64,000 nt of DNA, taken from assembly GCA_017479385.1 (NCBI GenBank), contig JAFVCE010000020.1:1-64000 (forward strand). Reading direction: 5' to 3'. Origin of the DNA: Bacteroidales bacterium (GTDB lineage Bacteria > Bacteroidota > Bacteroidia > Bacteroidales > P3). The translations under genes were made by a program, and so were the position numbers. Each line of letters opens with the position of its first letter. Positions within the stretch are counted from its first letter, which is position 1. This document shows, one piece after another, positions 35,414 through 43,730 of the stretch. The notes below the pieces were generated by a model. That model searched no databases and was not told the DNA's origin. It saw only the letters and a list, made by a program, of their open reading frames with translations.

Positions 35414-36460
35414 TCAGTTTTTAAATCCTTGTGCGCGAAGGGTTATGGCGGTGTTTTGAGGGGTTACCATGATGGCCGGCGAGCCCGGCTCGGTGATGTG
35501 CCCGATGATGGTGATAGAGCGCTCGTCTTTGAGCTTGTCGTAGTCCTTTTGGTCTATGGTGAAAAGCAGCTCATAGTCCTCGCCGCCGTTGAGGGCACAA
35601 CTAACAGGGAGCATATTCTTGCTCATCTCGCTACACACGCGCGTGGTTTGGTAGTCGATGGGGAGGCGCTCTTCGTAAATCTCGCAGCCGCAGCCCGAAC
35701 GGTGGCAGATGTGGAGCAACTCGCTGGCCAACCCGTCGCTGACATCTATCATCGACGTGGGGACTACCCCTTTCTCGGCCAGCATACGCACGATGTCGGT
35801 GCGTGGTTCGGGTTTGAGGTAACGCTCGAGCACGTAGTCGAACCCGTCGAGGTCGGGTTGGAAGTTGGGGTCGGCCTGGAACGTAACCTTCTCGCGTTCA
35901 AGGACAAGTAGGCCACAGTAGGCGCTGCCCAGGTCGCCGCTGACGCATATAAGGTCGTGCAATTTGGCGCCGCTGCGGTAGCTCAAGGTGTCGGCATCGG
36001 CCTGCCCCAAGGCGGTGGTGTTTATCATCAAACCTGCGCGACTGGTGGTGATGTCGCCTCCCACGAGGTCCACGTCGTAGCGGTCGCAGCAGAGGCGTAT
36101 GCCGGCATAGAGCTCGTCCATGGCTTCGACCGAGAAGCGGTTGCTCGCCGCCAAGCTCACCAGCAGTTGCTGGGGCAGGGCGTTCATGGCGGTGATGTCG
36201 GCCAGGCTGATGGCGGCTGCTTTGTAGCCGAGGTGCTTGAGGGGGGTGTAGGTCATGTCGAACCCTACGCCCTCGACCAGGGTGTCGGTGGTGACGAGGG
36301 TGCGGGTTTTGCCGGTGCCGATGACGGCGCAGTCGTCGCCCACGCCGAGGGCTGTGGTGTCGTTGTGGCGCACGAAGCCTTCGGTCAGGCGGTCGATGAG
36401 GGCAAACTCGCCGAGGGTTTCGAGCTCGGTGCGACCCTCTTGATATTCAAGTTGTTCCAT
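35414..36460 (-). CDS. thiL: Thiamine-monophosphate kinase
   Basis: ThiL phosphorylates thiamine monophosphate to the active diphosphate with ATP. From MEQLEYQEGRTELETLGEFALIDRL the protein has 348 residues. It carries GVGDDCAVI, TTDTLVEGVGFDM, AAISLADITAMNALP, ISGDLGSA-like VSGDLGSAYCGL, SMIDVSDGLASEL and LNGGEDYELLFT, all family signatures. An in-frame extension to 36721 runs through the upstream methyltransferase gene and is not real. The chosen ATG lies 2 nt after that gene's stop codon, indicating an operon. Confidence 0.96.
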   Translation of the reverse strand: MEQLEYQEGRTELETLGEFALIDRLTEGFVRHNDTTALGVGDDCAVIGTGKTRTLVTTDTLVEGVGFDMTYTPLKHLGYKAAAISLADITAMNALPQQLLVSLAASNRFSVEAMDELYAGIRLCCDRYDVDLVGGDITTSRAGLMINTTALGQADADTLSYRSGAKLHDLICVSGDLGSAYCGLLVLEREKVTFQADPNFQPDLDGFDYVLERYLKPEPRTDIVRMLAEKGVVPTSMIDVSDGLASELLHICHRSGCGCEIYEERLPIDYQTTRVCSEMSKNMLPVSCALNGGEDYELLFTIDQKDYDKLKDERSITIIGHITEPGSPAIMVTPQNTAITLRAQGFKN

Positions 36461-36462
36461 TG

Positions 36463-37221
36463 TTACTGCAGGTTTTGATGATGGTGACGATAGAATTCGG
36501 AGCAGAGTATGGCGGTGGCCGAGGCGGCGTTGAGGCTCTCGGCGGTGCCGCCCACGTTGGGTATGGTGAGGCGCTGGCCGAGGGTGCGACGCACTGGGTC
36601 GGAGAGGCCTTGCGACTCGTTGCCGACCACCAGCGCGGCCAACTTGGGCAGGGGCGCGGTGTAGACGCTCGTGCCTTCGAGGTCGGCCCCACACACTGTG
36701 CGGCCCGAGGCGGCGAGCCATGTGGCAAGGTCGCCAACTCGCACCACGTTGGTGCGGAAGACGGCGCCCATCGACGACTGCACGGCTTTGGGGTTGAAGG
36801 GGCTGACGTTATCGGCCGAACAGACTATGTGGCGAATGCCGAACCAGTCGGCGGTGCGCATAATGGTGCCCAGATTGCCGGGGTCTTGCAGGTGGTCTAA
36901 AGCCAAGACGAGGGGGGCCTCGGTGGGGATGGGTTGGGGTTGTGGGCGGCCAATGAGCATCCACACTCCGCAGGGCGATTTTTGGAGGCTCAAACGTTCA
37001 AAATCGGCTTCAGAAAGCTCCTCGATTTCGGCAAAACGGACAGCCAGGCGGCCGTTTTGGGCCAGCCAAGCAGCGGTTGCGCAGCAGGTGCGGAGGTCGG
37101 CTCCGGCAGCCACAGCCTCGGTGGCCATTTTGGTGCCTTCTGCCACATACACAGCGAGTTCGTCGCATTTTTTAGGCAGGCGGAACGAGGCCAATTCTTT
37201 GAGTCGAGCTTTCGAAATCAT
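36463..37221 (-). CDS. SpoU/TrmH-family RNA 2'-O-methyltransferase
   Basis: The 252-residue SPOUT methyltransferase has the three family motifs: ALDHLQDPGNLGTIMRTADWFGI, ALVVGNESQGLSDPV and LTIPNVGGTAESLNAASATAIL. It would methylate rRNA or tRNA at a ribose 2' position; the exact target cannot be read from sequence. The -7 promoter box TAATTTTG (37226-37233) ends 4 nt before the ATG. It heads a trmH-thiL-pcm transcript. Confidence 0.94.
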   Translation of the reverse strand: MISKARLKELASFRLPKKCDELAVYVAEGTKMATEAVAAGADLRTCCATAAWLAQNGRLAVRFAEIEELSEADFERLSLQKSPCGVWMLIGRPQPQPIPTEAPLVLALDHLQDPGNLGTIMRTADWFGIRHIVCSADNVSPFNPKAVQSSMGAVFRTNVVRVGDLATWLAASGRTVCGADLEGTSVYTAPLPKLAALVVGNESQGLSDPVRRTLGQRLTIPNVGGTAESLNAASATAILCSEFYRHHHQNLQ

Positions 37222-37225
37222 GGTG

Positions 37226-37233
37226 CAAAATTA
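37226..37233 (-). promoter_or_regulatory. -7 box of the SpoU methyltransferase operon
   Basis: On the minus strand TAATTTTG ends 4 nt before the start codon. The transcript is therefore likely to be leaderless or nearly so. Confidence 0.55.
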
Positions 37234-37262
37234 CAAAAAAATCGTCAGACTTGAAAAAAAAT

Positions 37263-37293
37263 TTTGGTAATCCGAAAAAAAGTAGTAATTTTG
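37263..37293 (+). promoter_or_regulatory. Promoter of tRNA-His
   Basis: TTTG (37263-37266), a 19-nt spacer and TAATTTTG (37286-37293) match the Bacteroidota consensus. The mature tRNA starts about 34 nt downstream. Confidence 0.8.
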
Positions 37294-37326
37294 CAGCCGA
37301 TTTCGAGAGTTCGAAATTGGCTAAAC

Positions 37327-37401
37327 GGTGGGCGTAGTTCAGCTGGTTAGAGCGCCAGATTGTGGATCTGGAGGTCGTGGGTTCGAGCCCCACCTCCCAC
37401 C
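37327..37401 (+). tRNA. tRNA-His (anticodon GUG)
   Basis: The cloverleaf has the extra G-1 (37327) opposite C73, typical of tRNA-His. The acceptor is GTGGGCG, the anticodon stem CCAGA/TCTGG closes loop TTGTGGA with anticodon GTG, and the T arm is GTGGG-TTCGAGC-CCCAC. One acceptor pair (C6 against T67) is mismatched. CCA is not encoded. Confidence 0.95.
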
Positions 37402-37409
37402 CGAGGCAG

Positions 37410-37446
37410 AAAAGGACGACAAGAACGAGAGTTTGGTCGTCCTTTT
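37410..37446 (+). terminator. Terminator of tRNA-His
   Basis: AAAAGGACGAC (37410-37420) pairs with GTCGTCCTTTT (37436-37446), an 11-bp stem that ends in a T tract. Confidence 0.85.
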
Positions 37447-37618
37447 GCGTTTGGGGGTAGCTGGCCGCACAAGGGGGCAGCGTGGCACCCAACGGCAACT
37501 TTTGACCGACAATAGAACCTTGGGCTCTTGCAGCACGGCAATCGATAAAGCGAGCAACCCTTTTCGATAAAAATTGTGGCCGCAGCGCGCCTCGTAAGGG
37601 GCTGAAAAACAGTATTGT

Positions 37619-37681
37619 GGTCGGGTTAGGGTCGGGTTAGGGTCGTGTTGAGGTCGAATAAGCCTTGATGTTGAGGCAGTT
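37619..37681 (-). repeat. Dispersed repeat, copy C (G-quadruplex-capable)
   Basis: The plus strand carries GGGTTAGGGTCGGGTTAGGG (37623-37642), four G3 tracts with 3-nt loops. The core TCGTGTTGAGGTCGAATA and the inverted extended flank ending in GCAGTT follow. The flank matches copies A and B in reverse. Confidence 0.85.
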
Positions 37682-37784
37682 AACCCACCTCTACATAGGG
37701 GGTGTTTATCGATAAAAACAGGTCTTTTTATCGAATTGCAGGCGATGGTGTGGCGGTTATTGCCAAACCTTGCGGCCTTCGAAG

Positions 37785-38726
37785 TTAGACGGGGGTGGCT
37801 GCTACGAAGCGGGGATTGCCCCTAAAGTCGTGGCGCAGCTGGGCGTCGAAGCCCATGCTGGCTATGAGTTCGAGGGTTTCGCCAGATAGGGCGGCGTTGA
37901 TTTCGAGGGCGAGGAGGCCGCCGGGGGCGAGGTGTGCCTGGGCCACACGGCCTATGGCTTGGTAGAAAAGCAGCGGGCTGTCGTCGGGCACAAAGAGGGC
38001 CGCGTGGGGCTCATAGTCGAGCACATTGGGGCTCATGGCGGCGCTCTCGCTTTGCCGCACATAGGGCGGGTTCGAGACAATGAGGTCGGCCTTCGCACCC
38101 GCTGCCAGCCCAAGTTGGGCGGCAGGGCTGGGCTGCCAATCGGCTGCCAGCCCAGGCTGCTCGGCAGGCCATTGCAGGAGGTCGGCTTGGACAAAGGTAA
38201 CCTGGGCAGTGTTGGCCTCGGCGTTGCGGCGGGCGGTGGCGAGGGCTGTGGCCGAGAGGTCGAGGGCCGAGACCTGCGCCGCGGGCCAGGCACGCTTGAG
38301 GGCTATGGCTATGCAGCCGCTGCCGGTGCAGAGGTCGAGCACATGGCGCGGCCCTTCTTTGCCCCAACGGGGCGAACGGGCGAGGGCCGCGACCAGCTCT
38401 TCGGTCTCGGGCCGGGGAATGAGCACCGAGGGGCCGACTTCGATGTGGCAGCCGCAGAAGTCGACGTGGCCCACTATGTGCTGCACAGGCCGGTAGTGCT
38501 CCAGGTCGTGGAGCGCCCAATGCAGGCGCAGAAGGTCGCTTTGGTCGATGGTGTCGTGCCGAGCCAGCAGCAGGCGAGTGCGGTCCCAGCCGAGGAAAGC
38601 ACCGAAGAGTATCTCGACGAAGGCTTGCACCTCGGCGTGGCCATAGAGGGGGTCGAGCACGGTGTGGAACCGCACCACTATGTCGCTCACTTTGTTAGAC
38701 TTGAAGCTTATGGCCGTGGTGTTCAT
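37785..38726 (-). CDS. prmC: Peptide chain release factor N5-glutamine methyltransferase
   Basis: PrmC methylates the GGQ glutamine of release factors. The 313-residue protein has the helical N-terminal domain, VLDLCTGSGCIAIALKRAWPAAQV (SAM motif I) and the catalytic NPPY in LIVSNPPYVRQSE. Between QADLLQW and KADLIVSNPPY it carries an extra Gly/Ala/Pro-rich segment of about 25 residues with two imperfect copies of GLAA. At the DNA level this is two GCTGCCAGCCCA repeats 42 nt apart (38101 and 38143). The start at 38726 lies 7 nt from a -7 box. Confidence 0.94.
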   Translation of the reverse strand: MNTTAISFKSNKVSDIVVRFHTVLDPLYGHAEVQAFVEILFGAFLGWDRTRLLLARHDTIDQSDLLRLHWALHDLEHYRPVQHIVGHVDFCGCHIEVGPSVLIPRPETEELVAALARSPRWGKEGPRHVLDLCTGSGCIAIALKRAWPAAQVSALDLSATALATARRNAEANTAQVTFVQADLLQWPAEQPGLAADWQPSPAAQLGLAAGAKADLIVSNPPYVRQSESAAMSPNVLDYEPHAALFVPDDSPLLFYQAIGRVAQAHLAPGGLLALEINAALSGETLELIASMGFDAQLRHDFRGNPRFVAATPV

Positions 38727-38733
38727 AGTGGTG

Positions 38734-38741
38734 CAAAGTTA
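38734..38741 (-). promoter_or_regulatory. -7 box of prmC
   Basis: On the minus strand TAACTTTG ends 7 nt before the prmC ATG, predicting a leader of at most a few nucleotides. No consensus -33 is seen. Confidence 0.5.
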
Positions 38742-38792
38742 CGCTTTTTTTCCGAAATGGCGACTATTTTTTTTGGCTTTTTTGGTGTCGCG

Positions 38793-41327
38793 TTAGCGGA
38801 GCAGGGTAACGAGGCCGCGGCCGGTGAGCACGGTGTGGTCGCTGTTGTCGAAGCCCAAGCGGTAGGTGTAGGCATAGGCACCTTGTGGGCATGGTTTGCC
38901 GCCGCTGGTGCCGTCCCACAAGGTGGCGGGGTCTGTGGTTTGGAAGACGAGCTGCCCTTGGCGGTTGTAGATATAGAGGTCGTAAACCTCGAGCGGCACC
39001 GAGGTGACCACGCCAAAGCGGTTGTTGGCGTCGGCCGCCGGCATGAAGACGTTGGGAAAGTAGTGCGAAAAAATCTTCACCCCGATGGTTTGCGTGGTGT
39101 CGGCACAGCAGTTGGCTTTGTTGCACGAGGTCATGTGTACCTCGAACTCGGCTTCGGGCTCGACAACGTCGAGAATGTGGTTAAGCTGTGGCCCGACGTA
39201 GGTGTAGCCGTCAGACAGTTCCCAATAGGTGGTGTAGCGGTAGGGCGAGGCGTCGATGGCCGATACGGCTGGGGCGTCGAAGTTGATGTAGGGGTTCTCG
39301 AACTCGATGAGCGGCACCGGCACTGGCAGCACTTCGACGAAGATAGATTGTTGGGTGCTGTTGCAGCGGTTGGTTGCCGGGGCCAGTATGGTGTAGAGGG
39401 TCGAGGTGTCGGGGGTGACTACGATGGTGGCTTGGCCCTGCTGCGAGTCGATGGTGGTGTCGCGCGGGGTAGCGAGCCAGTTGTAGGAGGGCACACCGGC
39501 GGCGGTTATGGTGACGCTTTGTCCGAGGCAGACGGGGCCACTTGGGTCTGCGGTCATAAGCGGCACACCGTGGGTAAAAATCGTGTCGCGATAGGTATTG
39601 GTGCAGCCTCTGGCGTCCCACACAGTGAGCTCTATTGGGGTTGGGCCCACGCGGAGAGGGAACACCGTGTCGAGGTCGGCTGCCGGCCTGTCGTGGCGCA
39701 CCCAGCGCCCGTCGATGCTCAGGTTCATCGAGTCGGCATATTGTTGGCGAACAAAGAGCACAGCCTCTTCGCCCTCGCAGTGCGAACGGTCGTCGAGGGT
39801 TAGGTGGCCGATTGGCACTGGCGGAACATAGTGGTTGAAGGTGTGGAGCGTGGCGCAGTCGGCCATACCATTATAAACGAGCATCTGCACGGCATAGTTG
39901 CCCGCTTCGGGAAAGGTGTAGCTCACAGTGCGGCCAACGAGCGTGTCGATGGGGGCGCTGTTGGTGAGCGAGTCGCCATAGATAAACCACTGGGTGCGAG
40001 TGAAGTCGATTGGGTCGTTGCAGAAAGTGACGCTCTGGTCGGTAAAGGTGGCCGTGTTTTGGCAATCGATGTCGCTGGTGTAGCGCACAACTGGCGAGCG
40101 GTTCACAACGTCGACATAGAGCGACGACTCGAACGGTTTGGCGGGGTCGAGGGCCGAGGTGAGCACACAGCGCATGGTGCGTATGCCGAGGGTGTCGCCG
40201 TTGCTGTTGACGAAGTGGCTCAACTGTGGGGTGAAGATGTTGCTCGTAGTCGAAGTGTAGAGGTACTGCCAAGTAGCGTTGTCGTAGCTGTCTATATCCA
40301 CTTCGCCCTCCTCGGCTCCATACCACTCATACGACAGCATGCCCACTGGTGCCACGAGGGTGTCGATAACGTTCGAGCCTGGCTGTGGGCAGCCCTTCGT
40401 GTTAATAATCATGGGCACATAGTCGCCACAAATATAGGCATAAAGACCGTCGAAATCGTATATACAATCCGAGGTATACATCTCGACTCGAACCTTTTCG
40501 CCCTTATATTGCGCCAGGCTGACGGCCACGGTGGTCCAGGGTTTGTAGCAGAACGATGTGGCTTGCCCGTTCTCGGCGCCTTGCTGCCACGGGGCGGGCA
40601 GGTCTCCCTCGAATGTGGGGGCGTCGACTTTGTACCACAGGTTGTCGTTGATTGGGGCGTTGGGCCACGTGCCATCTAAGTTTTGTTTCACCACGCGGAT
40701 AATGAACTCGCCCGCATCGTAGGCAGTGTGCGAGTACTTGCGAGCCACGATGGCGTAGTTGATGAGCAGCAGCGAGTTGCGGTCGTTTACGGTCATGGTG
40801 TAGAACAAGGCCTCGGAGCCTTTGGCATTGCTACCGCTGCCACAGGTGTACATATCGCCCAATTTGATTGAGGTGAGGTAGCCATCGGGCACGCGTTTCA
40901 GTCCGGTTCCGTTGTGGTAGGTAAGAGAGTCGAAGCCTTGCTGCTCGAGGGTATAGATAACGAACCTGCTGTGCGAAAAATCGATACTGTTCATCAAATC
41001 TCCATCGGCGGAGGCATACATATTGGCACAACTTTCGGGAGAGTCGAAAGTGGGGTTCAAGATGTTGTTGGCCTGAATGTCGTCGGCATCGACGCAGGTT
41101 GTCATCAGGTGTGTGGCTGTGGTTGTATCGGCTTGCGAAGTAGGCCGGCCTCTATCGCCTACGCGTGCCGTCCAAAAGAAATCGGAATTGTAGGTTTCGA
41201 ACATAATGGGGTTGAGCCAGCCTGGGCAGTCTTGAGCCTCGGCCGCTGGCACCGCCGCGAAAACCAACAGCAATAGAGCCACCACGTGGCCCAAAATGGC
41301 GAGTAGAAAAGAGGTTAACCTATTCAT
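38793..41327 (-). CDS. T9SS type B cargo protein with gliding-motility-associated C-terminal domain
   Basis: This is a large secreted surface protein, exported by Sec and then T9SS. The 844-residue product starts with a signal peptide (LLLLVFAAVPAAEAQ). A long beta-rich region follows, containing PKD/Ig-like segments (VIDTLVAPVGMLSYEWYGAEEG; GNYAVQMLVYNG). It ends in the CHU_C-type domain, FPNVFMPAADANNRFGV ... VYDLYIYNRQGQLVFQT ... WDGTSGGKPCPQGAYAYTYRLG, the signature of type B T9SS sorting. The binding target is unknown. Such proteins are often adhesins or matrix components. Confidence 0.92.
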   Translation of the reverse strand: MNRLTSFLLAILGHVVALLLLVFAAVPAAEAQDCPGWLNPIMFETYNSDFFWTARVGDRGRPTSQADTTTATHLMTTCVDADDIQANNILNPTFDSPESCANMYASADGDLMNSIDFSHSRFVIYTLEQQGFDSLTYHNGTGLKRVPDGYLTSIKLGDMYTCGSGSNAKGSEALFYTMTVNDRNSLLLINYAIVARKYSHTAYDAGEFIIRVVKQNLDGTWPNAPINDNLWYKVDAPTFEGDLPAPWQQGAENGQATSFCYKPWTTVAVSLAQYKGEKVRVEMYTSDCIYDFDGLYAYICGDYVPMIINTKGCPQPGSNVIDTLVAPVGMLSYEWYGAEEGEVDIDSYDNATWQYLYTSTTSNIFTPQLSHFVNSNGDTLGIRTMRCVLTSALDPAKPFESSLYVDVVNRSPVVRYTSDIDCQNTATFTDQSVTFCNDPIDFTRTQWFIYGDSLTNSAPIDTLVGRTVSYTFPEAGNYAVQMLVYNGMADCATLHTFNHYVPPVPIGHLTLDDRSHCEGEEAVLFVRQQYADSMNLSIDGRWVRHDRPAADLDTVFPLRVGPTPIELTVWDARGCTNTYRDTIFTHGVPLMTADPSGPVCLGQSVTITAAGVPSYNWLATPRDTTIDSQQGQATIVVTPDTSTLYTILAPATNRCNSTQQSIFVEVLPVPVPLIEFENPYINFDAPAVSAIDASPYRYTTYWELSDGYTYVGPQLNHILDVVEPEAEFEVHMTSCNKANCCADTTQTIGVKIFSHYFPNVFMPAADANNRFGVVTSVPLEVYDLYIYNRQGQLVFQTTDPATLWDGTSGGKPCPQGAYAYTYRLGFDNSDHTVLTGRGLVTLLR

Positions 41328-41483
41328 TGCTACATTCTAATTTTCAATTGTTTATATGTTTTTTTCCGAGGACCTGTAGCAGTGTTGGTAGTTAACCCAA
41401 CGGGCGAGCGCAGATAGTGGGTAGAGTGTGCGGTCCTAATATTGGTAACGCAAAAAGGGTGTTTTTATTGTGCGTTTTTTAAA

Positions 41484-42962
41484 TTATTTTTTATTAGGCC
41501 GTTTCCACGAGGGGAGCAAGATGACTGCCGATACGGCCAGTCCATAGTAGAGCGCGTCGGCCGGCAGGCGCAACAGGCTGGCTATCAGCATTGCCGCAAC
41601 GCCGGCAACCATGGCAGCCACTACCGCGCGCTGGCCGAAACACCCCGGCAGCCACAACGCCGCGGCGAGAGGCAGCAGCAAAGCCACAGCTCGCAGGCCG
41701 AGCGAGAGGTAGCCCAAGTCGTTGATAAAGGTGCCTGCTGCGAAACTGGCCACCACTGCCGAAAGCACGAGCAGGGCCATGATGGTGACACGTGTGGCGA
41801 GAAGTTCGCGGCGGCTGTCGCCCATGCGCAACACATCGCGCACCACCACGGTCGAGGCGCCGAGCACCAATCCGCTGCCACTGCCCAAGATGTTGACTAC
41901 CAGTGTGCCAAGCACTATGCCACCAAACCAAGCCGGCATATGCCGCAAGACGAAGACGGGGAAAGCCTGTAGCGAGTCTGCAATAACCCCAACGCCGGCA
42001 GGTAGGGCCTCGCCGGCAGCGCCTACGGCAGCAGCCTCGGCAGCGGTTACGTAATGGCCTCGCATATAGAGGCCTACCAGTGTGCTGGCAGCACCTATGA
42101 GCGGTATAAGGGCAGCACAGTAGAGGGCTCCACGGCGGGCTTTGCGAGTGGTAGCAGCCGAGAGTATGGCTTGGGCGTAGGTTTGGGTGCAAACCACTCC
42201 GAGCGCGAGCGAGAGGCAACCGCCGAGGTCTTTGAGCGGGCCTCGAGCAAGGAACGAGCTGTAGCGAGAATGGACGTCGGCCGCGCTCTCCATGGCCCCG
42301 AGCGAACGCAAGGTTGGCGACTGGTAAATAGTGTCGACCGAGCCCCACAATCCGTTTATGCCATTGCCCAAACGCCACACCAATACGCCTGCCACGACCG
42401 AACTGACATAGAGCAGAACCAACTTGACAATGCCGCCAGCGCCGGCGCTTTTTATGCCTCCGACACACACCAGCAGGCCTATCAGCACCACGCCAACGGC
42501 CAACGCCGCAGCCATTGGCAGGCCAAAGAGGCTACCCAGTAGGGCGGCCGACGAGAGTTGTTGAGACACAATGCTGATAAATATGCCTACAAGGAAAAGC
42601 ATAGAGCCGACGGCCTCGGCTTTGGGCCCGAACTCGGCTCGCACAACCTCCATCAGTGTGGTGCAGCCGCTGCGACGTAACGGCCCGGCATAGACCATGC
42701 CGAGCAGCACCGCACCAATTGCAGCCCCGAGGGTGAACCACCAGGCCGAAAGGCCGAAACTGAAAGCCAACTGGGCGGTGCCGATGGTGCTTTGCCCACC
42801 GACAAGGGTTCCGAGAATGGTGCCACACACCAACCACGAACCGTTATTGCCACCTGCGGCAAAGCTTTTGGCATCCTTCACCTTGCGGCCCGAAAGTATG
42901 CCCACCGCAACCAAAATGGCCACGGTGAAAACCACTCCTACTATGTGTATCGCACTGAGCAT
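41484..42962 (-). CDS. Sodium:solute symporter family transporter
   Basis: The protein from MLSAIHIVGVVFTVAILVAVG has 492 residues and about thirteen membrane helices. It contains the SSS-family segment GTILGTLVGGQSTIGTAQLAFSFGLSAWWFTLG and VVGGIKSAG-like VCVGGIKSAGAGG. It imports an unidentified solute with Na+. A longer in-frame start at 43004 overlaps the -7 box at 43002-43009, so 42962 is preferred. No metabolic partner gene lies beside it. Confidence 0.9.
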   Translation of the reverse strand: MLSAIHIVGVVFTVAILVAVGILSGRKVKDAKSFAAGGNNGSWLVCGTILGTLVGGQSTIGTAQLAFSFGLSAWWFTLGAAIGAVLLGMVYAGPLRRSGCTTLMEVVRAEFGPKAEAVGSMLFLVGIFISIVSQQLSSAALLGSLFGLPMAAALAVGVVLIGLLVCVGGIKSAGAGGIVKLVLLYVSSVVAGVLVWRLGNGINGLWGSVDTIYQSPTLRSLGAMESAADVHSRYSSFLARGPLKDLGGCLSLALGVVCTQTYAQAILSAATTRKARRGALYCAALIPLIGAASTLVGLYMRGHYVTAAEAAAVGAAGEALPAGVGVIADSLQAFPVFVLRHMPAWFGGIVLGTLVVNILGSGSGLVLGASTVVVRDVLRMGDSRRELLATRVTIMALLVLSAVVASFAAGTFINDLGYLSLGLRAVALLLPLAAALWLPGCFGQRAVVAAMVAGVAAMLIASLLRLPADALYYGLAVSAVILLPSWKRPNKK

Positions 42963-43001
42963 AATACTGTTGCGGCCAAGACCGCTCTCAAAATTGCGTT
43001 G

Positions 43002-43009
43002 CAAAGATA
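43002..43009 (-). promoter_or_regulatory. -7 box of the sodium:solute symporter gene
   Basis: The minus strand reads TATCTTTG 39 nt upstream of the preferred start codon. It argues against the longer reading frame that begins at 43004. Confidence 0.55.
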
Positions 43010-43083
43010 ACTAAAAAAACATTACGGCGCAACTTTATTTTTAGTTCGGCAACGCTGAGCGGTGGCTACGAACCATTTAAGAC

Positions 43084-43126
43084 AAAAAAAACGGGCTGCA
43101 AAACTTGCGCTTCGCAGCCCGTTTTG
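43084..43126 (-). terminator. Terminator of iorAB
   Basis: GCAGCCCGT (43114-43122) and ACGGGCTGC (43091-43099) form a perfect 9-bp stem. On the minus strand it is followed by a run of seven T residues (plus-strand A 43084-43090). Confidence 0.9.
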
Positions 43127-43150
43127 GTGTGGTTTGTGTTGGTGGGGACG

Positions 43151-43714
43151 TTATTTGGCGTCGCGGCCAGCACGTATGGCTTTGATGTTGGTCTCGACCA
43201 CTTCGTCGCCCTTGCGGCCAAAGATAGCCTTGATGGCTTTCTCTAACTCTTCGAACTCGATTTCGAGGTAGGGGGCGGCGGCACCGAGCAGCACCATGTT
43301 GCCACGGGCGTTGAGCTCTTTGGCAATGGCGTTGGCGTTGAAACAGACCAACTTGGGCAGTTTTTTGAGCTCGGCATACACTTTGTCGATTTCAGGGTAG
43401 TTGCTGATGTTGACAAAGGGGTCGCTGTTGGTAATCACTGCGCCGTCGGGGGCGAGGAAGGTGAGGTAGCGAAGGGCCTCCATAGGCTCGGAACTGAGAA
43501 TGATGTCGGCCTTGCCCTCGGGGATGACGTCGGCAAAGATGGGTTCGGAGCTAACGCGCAGGTGGCTGAACACGCTGCCGCCACGCTGGCTCATGCCGTG
43601 AATTTCGCTCTGTTTGACGTTGAGGCCAAGGTTGAGCGCGGCGTCGCTAATGATTTTGGCCACAGAGACGATACCGTCGCCACCCACGCCGCAGAGTATG
43701 ATGTCTTTTTTCAT
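43151..43714 (-). CDS. iorB: Indolepyruvate:ferredoxin oxidoreductase, beta subunit
   Basis: IorB is the small subunit of the enzyme that oxidatively decarboxylates aryl pyruvates to acyl-CoA while reducing ferredoxin. From MKKDIILCGVGGDGIVSVAKI the protein has 187 residues with the gamma/beta-type POR domain (GVGGDG, SEIHGMSQRGGSVFSHLRV). A start at 43747 would overlap iorA and adds unrelated residues. The gene lies 16 nt after iorA and before a terminator. Confidence 0.95.
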   Translation of the reverse strand: MKKDIILCGVGGDGIVSVAKIISDAALNLGLNVKQSEIHGMSQRGGSVFSHLRVSSEPIFADVIPEGKADIILSSEPMEALRYLTFLAPDGAVITNSDPFVNISNYPEIDKVYAELKKLPKLVCFNANAIAKELNARGNMVLLGAAAPYLEIEFEELEKAIKAIFGRKGDEVVETNIKAIRAGRDAK

Positions 43715-43730
43715 GGTTGTGCTGTTTTGG

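Larger units (their letters stand above)
37402..37784. other. Intergenic region between tRNA-His and prmC
   Basis: No gene is seen in these 383 bases. After the tRNA terminator the region contains TCGATAAA motifs at 37541-37550, 37563-37573 and 37707-37718, and the most G-rich copy of the dispersed repeat (37619-37681). The gap is convergent. Confidence 0.65.

Noticed and set aside
37932-39803. A 623-codon plus-strand open frame antisense to prmC and the T9SS cargo gene
   Set aside because: It spans two well-supported minus-strand genes and the gap between them, and its translation is low-complexity Gly/Val/Glu-rich with no motif. It is an artefact of the codon bias of the opposite strand.
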